A stretch of 64,000 nucleotides of DNA, taken from contig JAMXBB010000011.1 in assembly GCA_024138015.1 (NCBI GenBank), positions 34,353,608 through 34,417,607 on the forward strand, in the 5' to 3' direction. The position numbers and the translations under genes are program-made. Positions 57,847 through 64,000 of this stretch are shown in pieces; position 1 is the first letter of the stretch; the number at the start of each line of letters is the position of its first letter. This DNA is from Lumnitzera littorea. Its lineage: Eukaryota; Streptophyta; Magnoliopsida; Myrtales; Combretaceae. The notes beneath the pieces were generated by a model, which was given only the letters and a program-made list of their open reading frames with translations, made no database searches and was not told the origin of the DNA.

Positions 57847-59080
57847 GCGGCCTTAAAGGGTGGCTTCTTAGTAACACTATGGGCAGTCCTATTATAAGCG
57901 AACTCAACGATCAGCAAGCATATATCCTAGTCAACTAGATTTCTTCCTATGGTAACTTATAGTAAATTTCCTATGGTCCAATTTATGACCTTTATTTATC
58001 CATCTATTTGAGAATGGCAAGATATACTGAATAGCAATTTGGTTTACAGTCACTTCCAAAGGGTCTTTTAACAATGGCTCAAGAACTTAGGGTCTCGATC
58101 AAACATGATGGTTCTCGACACTCCATGTAGCTTGACGGCTTCCTACAAATAGAGAAAAGAAACAGCCGAAGCATTGTTAATTTGGTTATACTGTAGAAAG
58201 TATGCCATCATGCTAAACCAATCTACAACCACCATAATGGAGTGCTTCCAATAGGACGTCCTTGGCAATCCCACTACAAAGTCTATACTTAGATCAAACC
58301 ATGGCTTAGTCGATATGGGTAATAATAGATAAGGTACTTGTTCAACTTAGTTCTTTGCTCTATAGTAGGGTGTACACCTCTCTATCATAGATTGCACATC
58401 TTTCATCATTCTTGGCTAAAAGAATCTTGAAGTCACTACTTCATAGGTTCTATATTTGCTAAAATGGCCAAATAATCCTCCTCTATGTACCTCTCACACC
58501 AATAGTTCATGCATTGAACAAGTTTGGATATATAACTTTCCTTTCCTAAACAAATATTTGTCCTCCCTATAATAATCATCAATCACTCAGCCATCCTTAC
58601 ATTGAGCATATGTTGGGCCAAAAGGTAGGTCTTCATCATACAAATTCTTAATCACTAAGAATGCAAGAATTCTCGTTTGAAGCTTGGTTAAGAAGGCATG
58701 CCATCAAGATAAGGTATCGACCACTATATTGTTCTTGCCAGTCATGTATTTGATAACATAAGAAAATCCCTCCATAAATTCAATCCACTTAGCTTGTCTC
58801 TTGGATAACTTAGGTTAGCTCTTCAGATATTTTAGTGACTTATGGTCAATATAAATCACAAACTCTTTAGGTAACAAGTAATGTAGCTAAACAGTTAAGG
58901 CTTGAATCAAGGAGTAGAACTCCTTGTCATATACAGAATAATTTAATATAGCTCCTTAGAGCTTTTCACTAAAATAGGCAACTGGTTAGCCATCTTCCAT
59001 TAGCACAGTACCTATACTAATTCTTCAAAGCTTAGTAGAGTTAGAATGAGGGTAGTAGCCAACTTAGGAAAAAAATGTCA
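57847..59080 (-). pseudogene. GypF integrase and RNase H, pseudogene
   Basis: Integrase remnants (57850-58480) parallel those of GypE, including the segment where catalytic Asp and Glu would lie, but no open stretch survives. RNase H-end sequence lies at about 58600-58800 and 58820-58990, and coding is lost at about 59080. The C-terminal part of the polyprotein lies on the far side of the solo LTR (56541-56971). Confidence 0.7.
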
Positions 59081-60308
59081 ATTTGATAAAATTAAGTCTT
59101 AGAATATAAAGTACTTAAGAAATCTCTAAACTTTAACTAGTTTTTTATTTTGATTTAAATGACCTTAATAGTGTAGTTTTGATTTCAAAATTTTTATATA
59201 GACTATTTAGGATATTCCTAACAATACCATGAAGAGTTTTTCTAAAAATTTATTTTATAAAAATTCACTTAATTTTTTTGCCCTAAAATCATACATAAAA
59301 GGCAATTTTTGGGCTTAATTTGGTGATTTAATGTTAATTTGTTGGAAATTCTAATTTGGTATGTAATTAGATACCCTTGGATGTTAGTTGCTAATGTAGG
59401 ATAGTATTTGTGGAGTTTGAGGTGTCAGTTATATGTATTATGCATATTATGCAATAAATATGTATTATGCAATAGTAATAGGTAAAAATGGTATATTTAA
59501 GTTAATTTTATGATTTAAGGTTAATTAGGTTCAAATTCTGATTTAGGGTATAATTAAATATCTTGATATGTTATTTGGTGATGAAAGATGATATTTGTAG
59601 TGTTAGAAATGTCAAATAAGTAATTTAAGTGTAGATTATGTAATAATACATAATATGTGTATATAAGAAATTAAATAAATAGAAAATATTTGGTCAAAAT
59701 TGATAATATTATAATAATAATATAAAATAAATATGATATGGAATATGTATTTTGGTTATAATATGAATATTTGGTAGTTAAATTAGGAATATGATGTGCC
59801 TTACTAACTAAAATATTGGTTAGGGGCTAAATATGAGATTCAAGATATCTAAGTGTAGTATAATGAATTTCACATATTGTAAGGACTCTGGGGGGGGTGG
59901 GGGAGCCTAGTAGTATTGTCTAGAATTTCCATATCATGTGTGCACCTATGATAAAAAAATCACTTTATAAGTCAAAGATTGCAAGACTTTAAATAGTTAA
60001 TCGCTAGGATCTTTAATTTTAGTTCATTGACTCATTATATAATATAAATAATTATGAATATCCATTATTTCACAGTTCCTTGGAACCGTAGAAAATCAGT
60101 ATCCCCTACCAAAATAGTGATTTAAAATAGACAATTCTAGATAATTCTAAACTTACTAAAGATACTAAACTTAATAGAGATATTCGTTGTTTTCTAGAGC
60201 ATTCTAAATTAACTACATAATCTTTTCATCATACTTATTCGATAGTAGCACTTCATACTCGGTTTTTATCCCTGTCCCAATTATTGATCAACCTACAAGG
60301 AAAAGAAC
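59081..60308. other. AT-rich stretch with internal duplication, no gene seen
   Basis: No protein is recognisable. Contains a diverged tandem duplication of roughly 200 bp (about 59310-59620; shared TTAATGTTAATT..G, GATATTTGTAGTGT and GTATAATTA-type phrases). A G-rich run lies at 59890-59904 and AT-rich tracts near 59640-59760. Confidence 0.5.
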
Positions 60309-63300
60309 TGTTGGAGTGTAAGCTTATGCTTAGTGAGATAAATCCCCTCATCAATATTGCATGACAAAATTTTATTTAATGCACAAATATATGAATGCAT
60401 AATTAATCAGTATGCTAAACAATACATACAGTAGCGTAGGAACTGCATGCACTCAAAATTACGCCCCCTGTAGTCAAGGTTGGAGATAATTAACCAACTC
60501 AAACCAAAATCCAAGTTCTAGCCCTTAGGTTTTATATCATTTTTACTATTGTGCTTAAGTCAAAATAAAACCATATATATACGTAGATTGTGTATAATAT
60601 ACTTTCTTTCCGAACAATAAATCGTATTTTTAAAATCCCAAGTCTAGCGGTATGATGGTCCCTATAGTCCATAAACACATGCCTTAAGCAAAAGCTACAA
60701 GATACGACCCCTCATAGATGGTTAGCATCTCCCGACGCTTAGTAAGCCTATTAGTTTAGGATAGAGATTCAATAAAAATGATGACATAGCTAGTATCCAA
60801 TCCTGTGGAAGGCCCTCCTCCTATGAGTCTCTTCTTATCTTCTACGTGAAGCAATAGTCGATGTTATCTGAATGTAATTATGGGGAATGCATGATTCATT
60901 GAATTTCTTAATCATATAAGTGATTAATTTGGTTTTTCATGATGATCAGACAATTTCATTCCATTTAATCGCATGTATGAGTTATCACAAACAATTTCCA
61001 TTATTACGTAATTAACAAGCCATAACATTTAATCACAAATTCATACACATGCATTTCCCACATCCTACAAGCATCCAAATTCTATATATAAGTTTAGGTG
61101 CATCTATTCTACAAGCAAAATCAAGTAAAAAGTCATCAGGAATTCACTCACTCAGCTATACGGAACAATCGAAATAATCTAGGGGTAGGTCGTCTCCAAA
61201 AGCCAAGTCCCTTAGACATCACAAATATAACATTATAAATATTTGAAATAAAATTTAGAAAACTAAACTAAAACCCTTTGAGTTATACTTTTAACTTGAT
61301 TTCATATTTTCCCTAGTTTTACTTAAAAGTTCAATTGCATATAACTTTCTCATTATAAATATGATTTTATGATCTTATAGTCAATATTCATCATCTTCGA
61401 GTGTACTTTAATGTAGTGAGGTTAGATTTTCAAGATGGGGCATGAAAAACTGCCTATAGGTTAGAATAGTAGCCATCCTCATGATTTAGAATGCTTATAG
61501 GCTTTGTTTAGTTATGGGCTTTTTAGTAACTTGGGAAATCCTTTAGGCTTGGGCTTAAGATTTCATTCTAGGCTAATATTCCTTAAGGTTAGATTTACAA
61601 CTTTGATTTACACTCCTAAGGCTAATAACCACTTCTTGGGCTCTTAAGTGGACTTAAGTTATTAAATGGGCTTCTTTTTTATCCCAATCAAAGATAGTCA
61701 TTTTCTTGGGCTTAGGGAGTGTTATGTGGGCATCTTAAAGGTCTCAAAACAACTTCTATTGGTAGGTTAAGTTGCTGGTCAGAAAATGAATGACGACCCA
61801 ACTTGGAGTTTGAGGCTTGTTTCGAAAGTTTTAGGTTCAATTTTGAGTTTTAGGCTTTATATACTTATCATACTTGCCTTAGTTGGTCGTTTCACTTTGT
61901 TTAATTAGTTTTATCATATTTTTAAGTGACATTTATTATGGTTTTAGATCTAGCCGTGTTGAATCTAAGGGGTACTCACTTGGTTTCTCAACTTGTTTTA
62001 TTATTTCCTTAAGTTTAGGGGTTAGATCATAAACCTATGTTATTTATATTCCAACTTTGTCTTAATTCCTCTTCCATATAGTGATTATTTAGCTTATACT
62101 CTAGATGAAAATAATAGATCTCATACTTATCATAACTTCCATGTCATAGTTTATATCTCACAAAGTTGGTTTCTTCATAAAAGCTTCATGTAATAGATTT
62201 TTCTTTACCTAAGGCTAGGTTTAAGCACCTTTAACTTAATAAAAGTGAAAATAACATCTAAATGACTCACATACACTCCATGTCTAGCATGATGTCTCCT
62301 CGTTCATGTACACATTTCATGATTTTCTCAACTTCAAATCTTCCATTCTAAGTGTTAAACATATATCTTTACATAACACCAACTTAGCATGCTTATATTT
62401 CAACTTTCATGTTAAAGGGTTCACAAGCTTACTTCTTAAGGTAGTCTAGCTATTTTATCATCTTATGATCATACTAATATCTTCATGAAAACACGGTCTC
62501 CTAACATGGCATATTAGGTCACTTTAATAAGAAAACAACTTATTTGTCCTAAAAGCGTACAAATGGTGTTTGTACAACTAAGTATCCTCTTATGTTCCTT
62601 GTTTTTCCTCCTTGAAAACTCCTTTGGAAACTAAAGTCTTGATCTTTGAAGTAAGGCTTTGAGGATATTTCAAAGTCCCTAAAAGTGGCTTTTGAAGTTG
62701 GCAAAAGATGACAACAAAATCAAGCTTTTGTGCCGTGAGTTATGAAGCAAAAAGGTGGCAGCATTGTGGGATTTTACGGGGTTGGGTTTCTTCTTTTGAT
62801 TTGTATTTAAAGTAAGAGAAAAGGAAGTGAATATGAGAGTAAAAAAGAGAAAGAGTGGTAGGCTTTTGAATGGGAGGAGAAGTGTGTTCAACAAGCTTCA
62901 ATTAGTTGTCTTTTAGCATGTACAAATGCCAACTTTTGACAAGATTAGATGATGTAAGCATTAAGGGGTGAATAGTAGATGTGTAAGACAATTGAGTGGT
63001 GGACAAATGATAAGGCATGGCCTCTCTTTTCCTTCTTTTCCAACCAACCAAGTAGGGAGCAAATAGGGCATAATGTTGTCTTGTTACTTAATTAAAAGTT
63101 GAACATATAAAATAATGTGATAACTTGTCTATATATAGTTTAAGTCATGATGACATAAGGAAAGTGTCTTATCACTAGTTTTTGATAAGTTATCAATTGA
63201 TAAATGATTCCAACTCTCAATTGATAAGTTATTTAGGGTGACTAGTTGGTTCCCTTATTCATATACACAAGTCTTATGCATGAAGATAAGGAGATTGTCT

Positions 63301-63639
63301 TATATAAAATTCTTTTGGAGTTTGTTTCTTAAATTAAGTTGTAAGTTATGATTTAATTCTTATAAAATTATGAAAATTTCTAGAGTTGAAAAAAATTATT
63401 CAAATTAAATTCTTAACTAGCCGCTTAGGGTTAGAAGTCCTTAATTGTTTTAGGATTTTGGGTTTTAGGTGACTTAGAGTCGGTTTTCGTATTCGAGTTT
63501 TATCGATAATAGACTTTTGAATTGGAAAATTAAATTCATTTTTAAATGCAAACTTGAATTCTTAGCTTAGTTTATCCTTGAGAACATTCGGGAAGTACTC
63601 TTAGTTGAATTATAAGTTTGCTAAAAAGTGGGTTTTACA
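60309..63639 (-). repeat. Probable long gypsy LTR (Del/Tekay-like)
   Basis: On the minus strand a clear LTR-type start TGTAAAACCCACTTTTTAGC lies at 63639. A TATA-like CTATATATAG lies near 63128-63137, and a CT-rich leader at about 62780-62900. A possible end CACTCCAACA lies at 60309. Motifs near 60640-60660 and 61140-61200 resemble those of long plant gypsy LTRs. No primer site or target duplication was confirmed, so the left end is tentative. The short minus-strand frame 62679-62894 is a leader by-product. Confidence 0.4.
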
Positions 63640-63905
63640 ACTTATCGATGTATAATAAGGCTTACAAGTGAAAATAAGGGAATTATCTTATATGTAATTC
63701 TTTTAGGATTTGGTTCTCAAATTAATTTGTAGGTTGTGATTTGCTTCTTAAGAAATTTTAAAATTTTCTAGAGTTAAATAAAATTTATTCAAATTACATT
63801 TTTAATCATTTATTTAGGGTCATAAGTCTCCAATTATCCCAAGGTTTAGGGTTCGAGTGAGTTTAAGTATGTTTTAGGGTTTTTCACCAATTCAGAACTA
63901 ATTGA
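63251..63905. repeat. Tandem duplication spanning the LTR edge
   Basis: Sequence at about 63251-63490 recurs at about 63662-63905, an offset near 411 bp. Shared phrases include ATTCTTTT(GG/AGG)A.TTTG.TTCT and TTCTAGAGTT(G/A)AA, then TTAGGGTTAGAAGTCC / TTAGGGTCATAAGTCT and GGTTTAGGGTT-like ends. It straddles the proposed LTR edge at 63639. Confidence 0.7.
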
Positions 63906-63965
63906 CTTACACTTAAGAGCTTAAGGTTCAATTGGATTAATTATTTAGGATTAGTGCTTTATTAC

Positions 63966-63970
<5 letters not shown>

Positions 63971-64000
<30 letters not shown>
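63971..64000. repeat. AT dinucleotide microsatellite
   Basis: Fifteen uninterrupted AT repeats continue to the end of the window. Confidence 0.95.

Larger units (their letters stand above)
55691..59080 (-). mobile_element. GypF: truncated Ty3/gypsy element
   Basis: Has a 3' LTR (55691-56530), the polypurine tract CTAGAGGGGA (56531-56540, minus) and the end of pol, and is truncated in RNase H/reverse transcriptase at about 59080. Gag and the 5' LTR are missing. A solo LTR interrupts it at 56972-57841. It is closely related to GypE. Confidence 0.8.

Noticed and set aside
62679..62894. Signal-peptide-like minus-strand frame
   Set aside because: It sits in the CT-rich leader of a probable LTR and the related duplication shows no conserved frame; a host peptide is not supported.
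1..64000. tRNA, rRNA or intact host genes
   Set aside because: I looked for cloverleaf-like signals, conserved rRNA segments and exon series and saw none; the only tRNA-like matches are retroelement primer sites.

Overview
This window looks like repeat-dense plant nuclear DNA (an angiosperm; the sequence does not let me name the species). I see no intact host gene, no rRNA or tRNA gene, and nothing prokaryotic. Nearly all of it is explained by old, mutated LTR retrotransposons inserted into one another: Ty3/gypsy of at least three lineages (Tat-like, Athila-like, and a tRNA-Met-primed group called Gyp here) plus one Ty1/copia gag fragment. Reading frames are broken by stops, frameshifts and deletions. 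Many differences from expected motifs are C-to-T or G-to-A, as expected of methylated, silenced DNA. Element names below are local labels.

Layout. (1) 1-8417, minus: TatA, a Tat-like element with a 2.1 kb 5' LTR, a degraded gag, no pol, and a 42-bp minisatellite before its 3' LTR. It sits inside the integrase of (2) TatB, plus, 8418 to about 19409, whose 3' region carries roughly 100-bp tandem repeats, a polypurine tract and an LTR. TatB is itself interrupted by an Athila-type solo LTR (10237-11878) and by GypA (12987-17480, gag only), and GypA holds a second Athila-type solo LTR (15812-17095). (3) 19663-20935: copia gag remnant. (4) 20960-54375, minus: GypB, split by three insertions: GypC (plus, 21950-35351), AthA (plus, 38170-46210, gag-protease only) and GypE (minus, 47022-53609). 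GypC contains GypD (minus, 23577-31213), which contains a solo LTR (24587-25521), giving four levels of nesting. (5) 54832-55685: a broken ORF resembling the 'putative gypsy-type transposon' domain. (6) 55691-59080, minus: GypF, truncated, holding a solo LTR at 56972-57841. (7) 59081-64000: AT-rich DNA with a probable long gypsy LTR, two tandem duplications and an AT microsatellite.

The boundaries rest on paired LTRs, LTR ends (TG..CA), primer-binding sites, polypurine tracts and 5-bp target duplications read by eye. Several duplications are exact (ACATG for GypE, AATAC for the solo LTR in GypD, CATAT for the solo LTR in GypF); others differ only by transitions.

The most interesting signals are not genes. 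Athila-type LTRs of three subfamilies each carry a cluster of subfamily-specific palindromic motifs just upstream of the TATA box. The two Tat elements have different 3' tandem repeats built on one shared core motif. Two perfect hairpins of identical geometry (16-bp arms, 5-nt loop) lie in Tat-related DNA. Three separate elements keep gag but have lost or never had reverse transcriptase and integrase. GypB has non-matching LTRs at its two ends, suggesting a recombinant.
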